A stretch of DNA of 64,000 nucleotides from Paenibacillus paridis (GTDB taxonomy: Bacteria > Bacillota > Bacilli > Paenibacillales > Paenibacillaceae), in contig NZ_VCIX01000083.1 in assembly GCF_006345825.1 (NCBI RefSeq), positions 150,292 through 214,291 on the forward strand. Reading direction: 5' to 3'. The notes under the pieces are model-generated. The model did no database searches, was not told the origin of the DNA, and saw only the letters and a list, made by a program, of their open reading frames with translations. Each line of letters begins with the position of its first letter. Position 1 is the first letter of the stretch. Below, in pieces: positions 27,324 to 35,232 of this stretch. The translations under genes and the position numbers were made by a program.

Positions 27324-28874
27324 CTAGCCTCTGAGCTTAATATACAGCTCGTTTTTCAGCTGCATATCGATGACCGGGTACCTTACCCGCCATTTATCGC
27401 TGCCAAGCGAGGTTACCTCGCCCGCAGCGAAGCCGCGTGGTTCAAAGCCATAATCGCGCTGGAACGAGATGACGACCTGGATTTTGTCATCAGGCAGCAG
27501 TTCGTGGAACTCATAGCCCAAATTAATCGTCCACATCCGCAGCTCTTGCGCTGTCGCCGGACCATAGTACATATAAAACAATGGATCGATATCAGCCGTT
27601 AGCACGAGCCAGCCGGCAGAGTCGCGTTTTGCCGACCAATTGGTCATTTTCGCTTCTCCCTCGGTCGTCGAAATTGCGGAATATTGATCCTTAAGCAGCT
27701 TCTCGATATCCGCCTCAGGCGCTCCAACCAACGTGTCCGGCAAGCTTGATGGCAAGAACTTGGCAGCGGCAATCGCTTCTTTCGTGACCTGGCTATTCAA
27801 GCTTGCTGCATGAATAACGGACACGGCAAAGTTGAGATCTGCATTCGTATTGGAATATCCAAGCGTAGTTATGCCTACCAGCTCTCCGTATTCATTAAAC
27901 AATGCTCCTCCTGAACTTCCGTGATCGATGGGAGCGCTTGTTTGAATATAGCGAATGCTATTCTCATAGGCAATGTTGCTGACGAGACCATCCGAAACCG
28001 TATTTTGCAGTCCTAATGGGCTTCCGATTGCAACAACCTTACTGCCCTTATAAGAATTAAAGCCATAGCCCAGCTCTACGACAGGGAGATTAAGAGATGC
28101 TTCTGTTTTGACAATCGCCAGATCTGCATTTTCGTCGTAGCTGACCACACCCGTGATTTTCATCTCCTTGCCCCGCAGCGTAAGCGCGGTTGCAGAGGAA
28201 GCATCCGAGATGACATGGTAATTCGTAAGAATCAGATTATCGCCAATGACTACGCCGCTGCCTTGCGCACGATTAGTCATGATAAGCACGACGCTTGCAT
28301 CAAACTTATCAACGATTTCTTTGCTTGTCATCGTAGGCAGATTTTTCTGCTGCTCTAGCCATTCCTGATATTCCGCTTCTTCTCCAGCCTCTACCGAAGT
28401 AATTCTGACTGCGTTAGCCTTGCTGTCCCACTTGACCGTGGCGTTCAAAGATTCGGAAATAAAACGAACCGGCACAAAGGTAACCCCTTTGCGAACGGCC
28501 GCAGCCGCGTCGAGCTTCACGGATTTGCCGTTGATGACCGCTTGCTTGCTTCCAACTTGAAGAGAAATCGTAATATTGCCTTTGCGGCCAATGATCGTTC
28601 CCGTCTTGCCCTCCCAAGTTACAGAAGCGCCCAATGCCGTGAAAATATCACGCATCGGAACAAAGGTAACGCCTTTCTCTGCATAAGCTGCCGCAGATAG
28701 AGACAGCTTCTTTCCATCAACGATAACCTGCAATTGCTGCGTTGCGGAGGCAACCGCCATATTCGTAGCACTCGCTGCCGCTACGGAACTGTCGCCAAAC
28801 CCTTGTATGGGAGCAAACAGCAAGCCCGCTACAAGCAAGGGGCTAAGCAAAGACTTTACTAATTTTGTATTCAC
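27324..28874 (-). CDS. secreted HtrA-like serine protease with stalk-type N-terminal domain
   Basis: About 516 residues. Signal peptide (NTKLVKSLLSPLLVAGLLFA), then a copper-amine-oxidase-N-like stalk domain (about 50-155) with two FVP(M/V)R repeats, common in Paenibacillus secreted proteins. The S1C trypsin-like domain (about 185-380) shows the triad: His in TNYHVISDA, Asp in ENADLAIVK, Ser in DHGSSGGALF. No PDZ domain follows; the last ~130 residues are a beta-rich module I do not recognise. The frame opens upstream, but GGAGG precedes a GTG at 28874 and gives a clean signal peptide. Probably extracellular protein quality control; the target is unknown. Confidence 0.85.
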   Translation of the reverse strand: MNTKLVKSLLSPLLVAGLLFAPIQGFGDSSVAAASATNMAVASATQQLQVIVDGKKLSLSAAAYAEKGVTFVPMRDIFTALGASVTWEGKTGTIIGRKGNITISLQVGSKQAVINGKSVKLDAAAAVRKGVTFVPVRFISESLNATVKWDSKANAVRITSVEAGEEAEYQEWLEQQKNLPTMTSKEIVDKFDASVVLIMTNRAQGSGVVIGDNLILTNYHVISDASSATALTLRGKEMKITGVVSYDENADLAIVKTEASLNLPVVELGYGFNSYKGSKVVAIGSPLGLQNTVSDGLVSNIAYENSIRYIQTSAPIDHGSSGGALFNEYGELVGITTLGYSNTNADLNFAVSVIHAASLNSQVTKEAIAAAKFLPSSLPDTLVGAPEADIEKLLKDQYSAISTTEGEAKMTNWSAKRDSAGWLVLTADIDPLFYMYYGPATAQELRMWTINLGYEFHELLPDDKIQVVISFQRDYGFEPRGFAAGEVTSLGSDKWRVRYPVIDMQLKNELYIKLRG

Positions 28875-29064
28875 GCGATGGTTTCCTCCAGCCTCTTCCA
28901 TTTTCACCAATTGGTTTTTCTACCAATTATCCTACCATTCCTCTTCATGCTTTGTCTATTAGAATGGATTTGATAGAGTACTGCAGCTCAGGCAAATTGA
29001 ACATTAGAACTGATGGCTGCACTCGTGGTATAGTAGGAGCATTGAATCTAGGAGGTTTTTTAGC

Positions 29065-29991
29065 ATGCACAGGGGGAAAAAGCGCGGCGCTCCTCAATCA
29101 CAGGCGGATAAAAGCAAGTCTTATCCGGTTACCGAACCGATGGAGCTGCTCCCGTTTCTTATAAAAAACATATCAGGTGCTGGACGCAATGTCGTCAAGT
29201 CGATTCTGGCCCATGGCCAGGTGTCCGTGGGAGGAAAATCAACCACGGCCTACAATTACCCGCTCCAGCCCGGCCAAACCGTTACGGTTGGCAAAGACCG
29301 CCCGCAAGAGAAACTTCCGCTGGAAGGTCTATCGATCCTGTTCGAGGACGAGCATATTATCGTCATCAAGAAGGACTCGGGCCTGCTGTCGATCTCGTCA
29401 GACGCAGCGCCGGAGAATGAAATTACCGCATACCGCCAGCTGATGGCGCATGTGCGGCAAGAAAACGCGAAAAACCGGATTTTCGTAGTGCATAGACTAG
29501 ACCGCGACACATCCGGTGTTATGATGTTTGCCAAGAGCGAAGCCGTTCAGCAGCAGCTCCAAAACAGCTGGCAGGATACGGTGCAGGAGCGAATCTATGT
29601 GGCTTTGGTAGAAGGTGCGGTTAAGAAGGAGAAAGGAACGATTAGCTCCTGGCTCAAGGAAAGCAAAACGCTCAAAATGTATTCCAGCTCCTACGCGAAC
29701 GACGGATTGCATGCCGTGACGCATTATAAGGTGCTTCGCAGCAACAAAAACTTCTCCTTGCTCGAAATTAATCTCGAAACGGGACGAAAAAATCAGATCC
29801 GCGTTCATATGGAGGACATCGGACATCCGGTCGTCGGCGACAAAAAGTATGGCGCACGCACACGTATTATCGGCCGGCTTGGCCTGCATGCGCGCGTTCT
29901 CGCTTTTACTCATCCGATTACGGGCAAGCTGGTCCGGTTTGAAACCGACATTCCGAAGCTGTTCTTGAAGCCTTTCCATACTACCGAGTAA
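29065..29991 (+). CDS. RluA-family RNA pseudouridine synthase with S4 domain
   Basis: 308 residues. N-terminal S4 RNA-binding domain (about 25-75), catalytic domain with VVHRLDRDTSGVMMFAK (about 140-156) carrying the catalytic Asp. Probably modifies uridines in 23S rRNA or tRNA; which site cannot be read from sequence (Bacillus YlyB, YjbO and YhcT are relatives). AGGAGG before ATG. A DUF1904 gene follows 16 bases later and is probably cotranscribed. Confidence 0.92.
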   Translation: MHRGKKRGAPQSQADKSKSYPVTEPMELLPFLIKNISGAGRNVVKSILAHGQVSVGGKSTTAYNYPLQPGQTVTVGKDRPQEKLPLEGLSILFEDEHIIVIKKDSGLLSISSDAAPENEITAYRQLMAHVRQENAKNRIFVVHRLDRDTSGVMMFAKSEAVQQQLQNSWQDTVQERIYVALVEGAVKKEKGTISSWLKESKTLKMYSSSYANDGLHAVTHYKVLRSNKNFSLLEINLETGRKNQIRVHMEDIGHPVVGDKKYGARTRIIGRLGLHARVLAFTHPITGKLVRFETDIPKLFLKPFHTTE

Positions 29992-30007
29992 ACAGGAGGT
30001 TGACGCG

Positions 30008-30343
30008 ATGCCGCATCTATTATTTCGTGGTGTACCCGCAGATAAACTGCACGCCGTATCCTTACCGCTCGCTACCGAGCTTGCCGCCATCTGTGAGTGC
30101 GGTACCGATAATTTTACGATGGCCTGCCTTCACGCGACCAATGTCTTCGGCAGCGAAGCAGGAGACCCTGACTTCGCCTTCATTGAGGTAGGCTGGTTCG
30201 AGCGCGGACAGCAGGTGCGTAACCGCTTCGCTCAAGCAGTCACCGCGCATGTAGCCGAGCTAGGCATCCCTGAAATTGAAATCGTCTTCCATGCCTATCG
30301 CGAGGATAGTTACTATATTAACGGCGAGCCTGTGGCTGAATAA
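30008..30343 (+). CDS. DUF1904 family protein
   Basis: 111 residues, tautomerase-like small cytosolic protein (MPHLLFRGVPADKLHAVSLP; the Pro after Met is where tautomerases keep their catalytic residue, and DUF1904 belongs to that fold by my recollection). No known reaction. GGAGG 9 bases upstream, 16 bases after the pseudouridine synthase gene, then a very strong terminator: a two-gene unit. Confidence 0.8.
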   Translation: MPHLLFRGVPADKLHAVSLPLATELAAICECGTDNFTMACLHATNVFGSEAGDPDFAFIEVGWFERGQQVRNRFAQAVTAHVAELGIPEIEIVFHAYREDSYYINGEPVAE

Positions 30344-30347
30344 TGGT

Positions 30348-30390
30348 TAAACAAGAAAGGCGCACCCGATGGGTGCGCCTTTCTTGTTTA
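30348..30390 (+). terminator. terminator after DUF1904 gene
   Basis: Twenty-base perfect arms (30348-30367 and 30371-30390) with a 3-base loop, symmetrical enough to work in both directions. Confidence 0.9.
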
Positions 30391-30427
30391 ATCTAACCGC
30401 TGTCTGTTTGACTTGTGCTTAGGATTT

Positions 30428-30616
30428 AGCTGGAATTTATCCTGCTAAACTGGCTTTATTCACTTCACAATTGAAATAGAGGGAATTTATCCCGTAAATT
30501 CAATCAATTCAAGCCAATTTCGGCTATTTTAATGGAATTAAAAGGAGAAATTCCAGCTAAATTCCTCAAAATCTTAAAACCGCTTAAAATTGCGAGATAA
30601 ATTCCCGTTAAATCAA
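30428..30616. repeat. cluster of GGAATTT-centred intergenic repeat motif
   Basis: Four copies: TAGCTGGAATTTATCCTGCT (30428-30447, plus), GAGGGAATTTATCCCGTAAA (30479-30498, plus), and two inverted copies near 30537-30562 (TTAGCTGGAATTTCTCC on the minus strand) and 30594-30616. Working consensus TTTAGCTGGAATTTCTCCTG, then TTAAT. The same motif recurs near 59.7 and 63.9 kb. Confidence 0.65.
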
Positions 30617-30855
30617 ACGGTGCGAAATTTTCAGCAAATTTGGACAGCCAACAGTGAGAAGTCTAGCTAATGTAGAGCAACTACAACTGCTGCTACGACT
30701 TACAATAGCTATTGCTACTACCGCTACTTCAATTGTAACTAAACTGCTACTGCAGCCAACTTCATCTCCAATGTCATCCGTCTAGCAGTGGCGCGATAAA
30801 AAAACAATTGGAGAGTAAGCAGATCGGACCCTGACATACATAGAAGAAGCAATTA

Positions 30856-31242
30856 CTAACATGTGAATTCGTTTAATTGTGCTGATTGCTCAAGCCTGCT
30901 GCCCCAATCCAATGTGATGATAGGTTTGGTCTGAACGATTAATGGTTTAAGCAGGTGCTCATGATCAAAAAACAAGACGAAGCCTTCCTTGTCATCCGCT
31001 TTCGTTAACCGGGCTTCGATAATATTTTCCAGCTCGAGATGAACCAGTATCGAGTTGTTCAAGTACAAACTAAGCTCGCTGCTGCCTATGGCCGGCTGCA
31101 CGGTCAGCTCCAAACGGATTCCGTTTCGCTTTAATTCGAAGGAAGCTCCCGTATAGTACCAATTCAATTCATGATCCGCTCTCTCGGCTTCACACTCAAG
31201 TAAATACTCCCATTCGTAGAGCTCTGGACCTTGTCTTATCAT
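30856..31242 (-). CDS. uncharacterised protein coupled to the GT39 glycosyltransferase gene
   Basis: About 128 residues, all-beta in look (alternating hydrophobic pattern, for example RLELTVQPAIGSSELSLYLN), no membrane segment, no signal peptide, one Cys at the very end. Not recognised. The ATG at 31242 overlaps the stop of the GT39 gene by four bases (ATGA) with GTGGAGTGGG upstream, so I prefer it to the upstream start at 31254. Last of a three-gene coupled unit, which implies a role with the glycosyltransferase; nature unknown. Confidence 0.65.
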   Translation of the reverse strand: MIRQGPELYEWEYLLECEAERADHELNWYYTGASFELKRNGIRLELTVQPAIGSSELSLYLNNSILVHLELENIIEARLTKADDKEGFVLFFDHEHLLKPLIVQTKPIITLDWGSRLEQSAQLNEFTC

Positions 31243-33209
31243 TGTTTTTCCCACTCCACATCATCCGCGTTCAGCCACCCTGCTCCCCCAGTAAAATAAA
31301 CGGATACCTCGTCCTGCATAGCTACTGTCACAGCAGGAAGCTGAGCATCCACGTATTCTTCTGCCATCGGTACCGCTTGCTCCACAGCTTGTACGCCGTT
31401 AACCGAAATTCCGATGCTGCCACCCTCGCCGCCTGCGCTAACCTTGGCTCTCAGGACGTATTGGCCGCTGTCCATGCTGATAAAGGTTTGAGCGGCGTTA
31501 TGCTCCGCGCCTGGGTCCAAATAAAGCAGGTTCGAGCCGCTGAATGGCCGGTTGGTCCCTATGCCTGCACCACCTGAAAACACCCAATATCGCGAGCCCT
31601 CCTCCAATCCGCCGTTAAGGAAAGATTCGTGAGGCTGCTGCGTCGTTATCGTGCCATTGCTTTTGCCGCTAACTACCGTATAATGCTTAAAGCGCTTGAT
31701 CGTATAGCCTGAGCTCTCGTCCGGAATGGCGTCGTTGTTTGAAAAAATATAAGCGGCATCCTCACTTGGCCTAAGCTGCGGAGTACCGAATTCATACCTC
31801 CCAAAGGAACGGACAAATTGGAACTGGCCGCCTGGATTGATATAATCAACCGTATCCAAAAAATGCTGAGGATTGATTTTCTCATAAAACAGGACATAGA
31901 TATACGGCATCATGACTTGATCGGTCACGTATACCTTGCCTGCGGTCTCATCTGAAGCATACTGCACGGCCTCTCCAAAGGATTCGAAGAAAAGCGGGCT
32001 AATTTGCTTGGCATAAGCCGTAAAGTACTGGCTGCAAAAAAGGATAAAAAATACCGAAAATGCACTGATCACAACGACAAACGAATACTTGATCCGCTTA
32101 TGCATCCACATGAGTCCCGCTGCCGCTGTAAATACGGTAGGATAAAAAATAATGTTGATCCGGTTAATATTAACGTCCGTGATCAGCGTCATCAGTACGG
32201 CCGTGCCAAACCAAATCGCAATGACAGCCGTTTCGACACGGAACGATTTGATTAATTGATATACGCCGTAAACCATGCCGATTGCAACAAGCGGAAGGCC
32301 GATGGGATACAAGAAGCCGTATCCCGGTATTGCATTCCACAGCAGACCGTCATTTTGCGTGAGGTACATTTTAGAAAAATGTTTAAAATTTTGCGCAAGC
32401 ATCGATATGGCATCGCCTTCAAACGCAGTGGATACTTGCTCTACCCTAGGGACCGTAAGCTTCGGAATCGAAAACACGAAGGATAGGGTCGCCATGCCGA
32501 AACGGTTAATGACTAGAAATAAACCGATGGGCAGCGCAAGGATAAGGAAGGCCAAAGCGTTCCACAGCAGCACCCTTAGCGCGAACGTCTTCCTCACCAC
32601 AAACAAGGTCAGCAGGGCTGCACCGAACACCGGCACAAAAAAGTAAGACGTGCCATAGGCGTAAAGCGAGATAGCGAGCGTTACCGTAAACGCGATCAGC
32701 CACTTGGGCTGACGGAACGCTTTCAACAAGAAAAAAACGGCGATCAGCACGAATGTGGGAAAAATATTAGATTCAAGCGCCCATCTCGACATCATGATAT
32801 GCCAAGGGCAAATCACGATGAAAAAAGCTGCCGCAACCGCTGCTTGCTTTTTATTAAATAGCTGCAATGCAATTAAGTAAAATAACACCATGCCGATCAG
32901 ACCTAGCAAAATACTGGCCATCCGTACCGATAGCGGAGTTAAACCAAATAAATAGATAAAAGGCATAGACAAATACGCATATAGTGCATTTTGGCCGCTT
33001 CCCCAAGCGATTAAGTGAATCGGCAGCTTAATGCCATTGCGATCCATACCAAAATGCAAAATCGAATAGGCTTCATAGCCGATAGATGCCTCATCCTGAT
33101 TCAAGCCGCCCGGTATAGAGCCGGCGTACAAGACTCGCACCGCGGCTCCAATTAGAAACAGCAAAACAAGCATTCGATTTTGCTTTAACCATTCCAAACA
33201 ACGAGTCAT
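31239..33209 (-). CDS. GT39/ArnT-like membrane glycosyltransferase with C-terminal beta domain
   Basis: 656 residues. About 11-13 membrane helices (12-440) with the acidic motif GGLNQDEASIGYEA in the first outside loop (about 34-47), the Asp-Glu pair used by polyprenyl-phosphate-sugar transferases of the GT-C type. After the membrane part, residues ~530-656 form a beta-sandwich (begins about NGGLEEGSRYWVF, ends LNADDVEWEKQ) like carbohydrate-binding modules attached to bacterial surface enzymes. Likely transfers a sugar from a lipid carrier to a surface acceptor outside the membrane; acceptor unknown. Overlaps both neighbours by four bases. Confidence 0.8.
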   Translation of the reverse strand: MTRCLEWLKQNRMLVLLFLIGAAVRVLYAGSIPGGLNQDEASIGYEAYSILHFGMDRNGIKLPIHLIAWGSGQNALYAYLSMPFIYLFGLTPLSVRMASILLGLIGMVLFYLIALQLFNKKQAAVAAAFFIVICPWHIMMSRWALESNIFPTFVLIAVFFLLKAFRQPKWLIAFTVTLAISLYAYGTSYFFVPVFGAALLTLFVVRKTFALRVLLWNALAFLILALPIGLFLVINRFGMATLSFVFSIPKLTVPRVEQVSTAFEGDAISMLAQNFKHFSKMYLTQNDGLLWNAIPGYGFLYPIGLPLVAIGMVYGVYQLIKSFRVETAVIAIWFGTAVLMTLITDVNINRINIIFYPTVFTAAAGLMWMHKRIKYSFVVVISAFSVFFILFCSQYFTAYAKQISPLFFESFGEAVQYASDETAGKVYVTDQVMMPYIYVLFYEKINPQHFLDTVDYINPGGQFQFVRSFGRYEFGTPQLRPSEDAAYIFSNNDAIPDESSGYTIKRFKHYTVVSGKSNGTITTQQPHESFLNGGLEEGSRYWVFSGGAGIGTNRPFSGSNLLYLDPGAEHNAAQTFISMDSGQYVLRAKVSAGGEGGSIGISVNGVQAVEQAVPMAEEYVDAQLPAVTVAMQDEVSVYFTGGAGWLNADDVEWEKQ

Positions 33210-34501
33210 GCCTCCAGGTCACCGCTTCTTGTAGTAGATTTAGTTTGGCGTATCGGATACAGGTAAAAGAACACAAGGGCGATCAGCAAAGCGACAAATG
33301 GAATAAAGCTCAGCATGGAACGAATTCCCCATACCGCAGCCTCTGCCTGCACGGCATCCTTCTTGTAGCCTGTCGCCTCCAAAATCAAGCCAAGCACTAC
33401 CGCCTGCAGCGATACGCCCCATTTGACAATAAAGCCGTTCATGCCAAAATACATGCCTTCCCTGCGCACCTTCGTCCGCTGCTCGTCCTCGTCGATAATT
33501 TCCGACAATAGCACGTCCAGAAGAACGAGAAGGCCCGCAAGGCCGATGCCGATAGCAGCGGCAGCCAAAGCCGCCGCCGCTACGCTTGACACGAATACAA
33601 ACGGAACCATCGCCAAAGCGTAAATGCTGACCGCGATCAGCACCGTTTTGCGAGCGCCCCATTTTTGCACCAGCCGGCCCCATAAATAAACGCAAGGTAT
33701 GGCAGCGATAAAGATCGCTCCGAGCAAAATCGTATTGCTTGCGTCCTCGGCACCAAGTACGTATTTGGTGAAGAACGGAATTGCCGCAGGCAGCATGGCA
33801 AACGTAAATTGCACGAAAAAACTGCCAATGACGAACAAAACAAACGCCTTATTTGAAAAGGTGAATTTTAACGACTCAACAAAGCCAATCTTCTCGCGAT
33901 CTACGACGGTTTTCTCCTTGCTGGAAGATACCATGACGATAAAGAAGACCAATGCTATGCCTGCAAAAATCGCTCCCATGGGCCCCCAACCCAAGTTGCC
34001 GTATACAAGGGGCGGCAGCGCCACGCCAATAATCATGCCGACAATGCCGAACATTTGCCGCCAAGAGGATACGGTTGCCCGTTCCTTCATCGTGGTGAAC
34101 ATTTCCGGAAAGAGAGCCGAATAGTTCAGGACGACCATAACGAATAAAATATCATAAAGCAGCACAATCGTTAGAAAATACCAGAACACTTCCGTACCTG
34201 TGCCAAGCGGAAACCAAATGGCGGTAAACAAGGCTGCGAGCGGTACCATCCCGAACAACATATAGGGAATCCGCCTGCCAAAACGGGAGCTCGTACGATC
34301 CGAGATATGCCCGAACAACGGATTCAGCACCGCATTTACGATGCCGTGAATAACCATAGCTACGCTGATTAGGCCAGGCTCTACACCCAACACGTCAACA
34401 TAATAAAAGACGATGTATGAGGCAAAAGCCTGCGCCATCAGGTTGACCGACAAATTTCCCGAGCTGTACGCTAATTTCGATTTGAAGCTTGCATTGGACA
34501 T
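33206..34501 (-). CDS. MFS transporter, glycoside-pentoside-hexuronide (MelB-like) type
   Basis: 431 residues, 12 membrane helices. GPH-family features: N-terminal KLAYSSGNLSVNLM, the loop GHISDRTSSRFGRRIPYML (about 64-82), and the central basic loop. These carriers usually move sugars or glycosides with Na+ or H+. First gene of a coupled trio with GT39 and the small beta protein; a GPH carrier coupled to a GT-C transferase is unusual. A lipid or glycoconjugate cargo is possible, as some relatives (for example MFSD2A) carry lipids. ATG preceded by GGGAGCG. Confidence 0.8.
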   Translation of the reverse strand: MSNASFKSKLAYSSGNLSVNLMAQAFASYIVFYYVDVLGVEPGLISVAMVIHGIVNAVLNPLFGHISDRTSSRFGRRIPYMLFGMVPLAALFTAIWFPLGTGTEVFWYFLTIVLLYDILFVMVVLNYSALFPEMFTTMKERATVSSWRQMFGIVGMIIGVALPPLVYGNLGWGPMGAIFAGIALVFFIVMVSSSKEKTVVDREKIGFVESLKFTFSNKAFVLFVIGSFFVQFTFAMLPAAIPFFTKYVLGAEDASNTILLGAIFIAAIPCVYLWGRLVQKWGARKTVLIAVSIYALAMVPFVFVSSVAAAALAAAAIGIGLAGLLVLLDVLLSEIIDEDEQRTKVRREGMYFGMNGFIVKWGVSLQAVVLGLILEATGYKKDAVQAEAAVWGIRSMLSFIPFVALLIALVFFYLYPIRQTKSTTRSGDLEA

Positions 34502-34604
34502 GGAATAACACGCTCCCGGTTACGATGAAAGTCTATAATCTAGCCATAACTCTCTCATCTTACCGTAGAAACCCTTTTTATTCCATAATTAACTTTTGAA
34601 CCAA

Positions 34605-35165
34605 TTACAGCGGCTTCACCATTCGGATATAGCGGCTGCCGCTGACCAAAATGGAACCATCCTCGATAAAGCCAAGCTTCCGGTACAGAGAGTGAGCTCT
34701 TGTGTTATAGGGCTCCACAATGAGTGACAATCTGCTGCAGCCCTCCTTCGCTCCTAATTTCTCAAACTCGCCGATTAATGCCTTAGCTACACCCTGCCCC
34801 TGATAACGCTCGGAAACGGAAATCGAGTCCAAGTAATAATCGCCCTCCTGGGCTTCAACGACGATACGCTCACCTGCACGTGCCCCTTTGTCCCTCCCCG
34901 GCCTTTCAAGGAAAGGGATGTCAAGCGCTTCTGCGCCTTCTCCTGGATAACTGACCAAAATGCCCGCAATGCCGTCCTCCCTCCGATCAACGATTACATG
35001 CTTATGGCTGATCCGGTTATCTTCCCGAGTATAAAAATCGGCTAAGATCTGTTCGGCTTCTGCGTCATCCTCCGTCCCGGCCAACGTATAGGCAATCGAT
35101 CCGATTGCTGCTAGCAGCAGCGGAAGAAATTCCTGGACATCTTCTTTTCTAGCTGGTCCAATCAT
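34605..35165 (-). CDS. GNAT-family N-acetyltransferase
   Basis: 186 residues. Acetyl-CoA site VSERYQGQGVAKALI (about 123-137) is complete, followed by the C-terminal NTRAHSLYRKLGF (about 160-172). Matches the general RimI-like/ribosomal or small-molecule acetyltransferases; substrate not determinable. ATG with GAGGGAAG 6 bases upstream. Divergent from the helicase gene. Confidence 0.88.
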   Translation of the reverse strand: MIGPARKEDVQEFLPLLLAAIGSIAYTLAGTEDDAEAEQILADFYTREDNRISHKHVIVDRREDGIAGILVSYPGEGAEALDIPFLERPGRDKGARAGERIVVEAQEGDYYLDSISVSERYQGQGVAKALIGEFEKLGAKEGCSRLSLIVEPYNTRAHSLYRKLGFIEDGSILVSGSRYIRMVKPL

Positions 35166-35232
35166 GATGGCTTCCCTCTTTCCGATAAGGTTCTGTTATA
35201 ATCAATACATCTAATTCGTTGAAGGTGATAAA

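Larger units (their letters stand above)
30344..30855. other. 512-base gap with terminator, repeat cluster and CTA/ACT-rich stretch
   Basis: Contains the terminator at 30348-30390, four copies of the GGAATTT-centred motif (30428-30616) and a stretch (about 30665-30760) dominated by ACT/CTA/TGC triplets. No gene was seen. Confidence 0.6.

Noticed and set aside
30665..30760. CTA/ACT triplet-rich stretch as a coding repeat
   Set aside because: No start, no ribosome binding site, and period three is imperfect; left as unexplained composition.
33206..33800. Alternative frames within the MFS gene
   Set aside because: Shadows in high-GC Ala/Gly codons; the MFS frame has continuous membrane-protein character.
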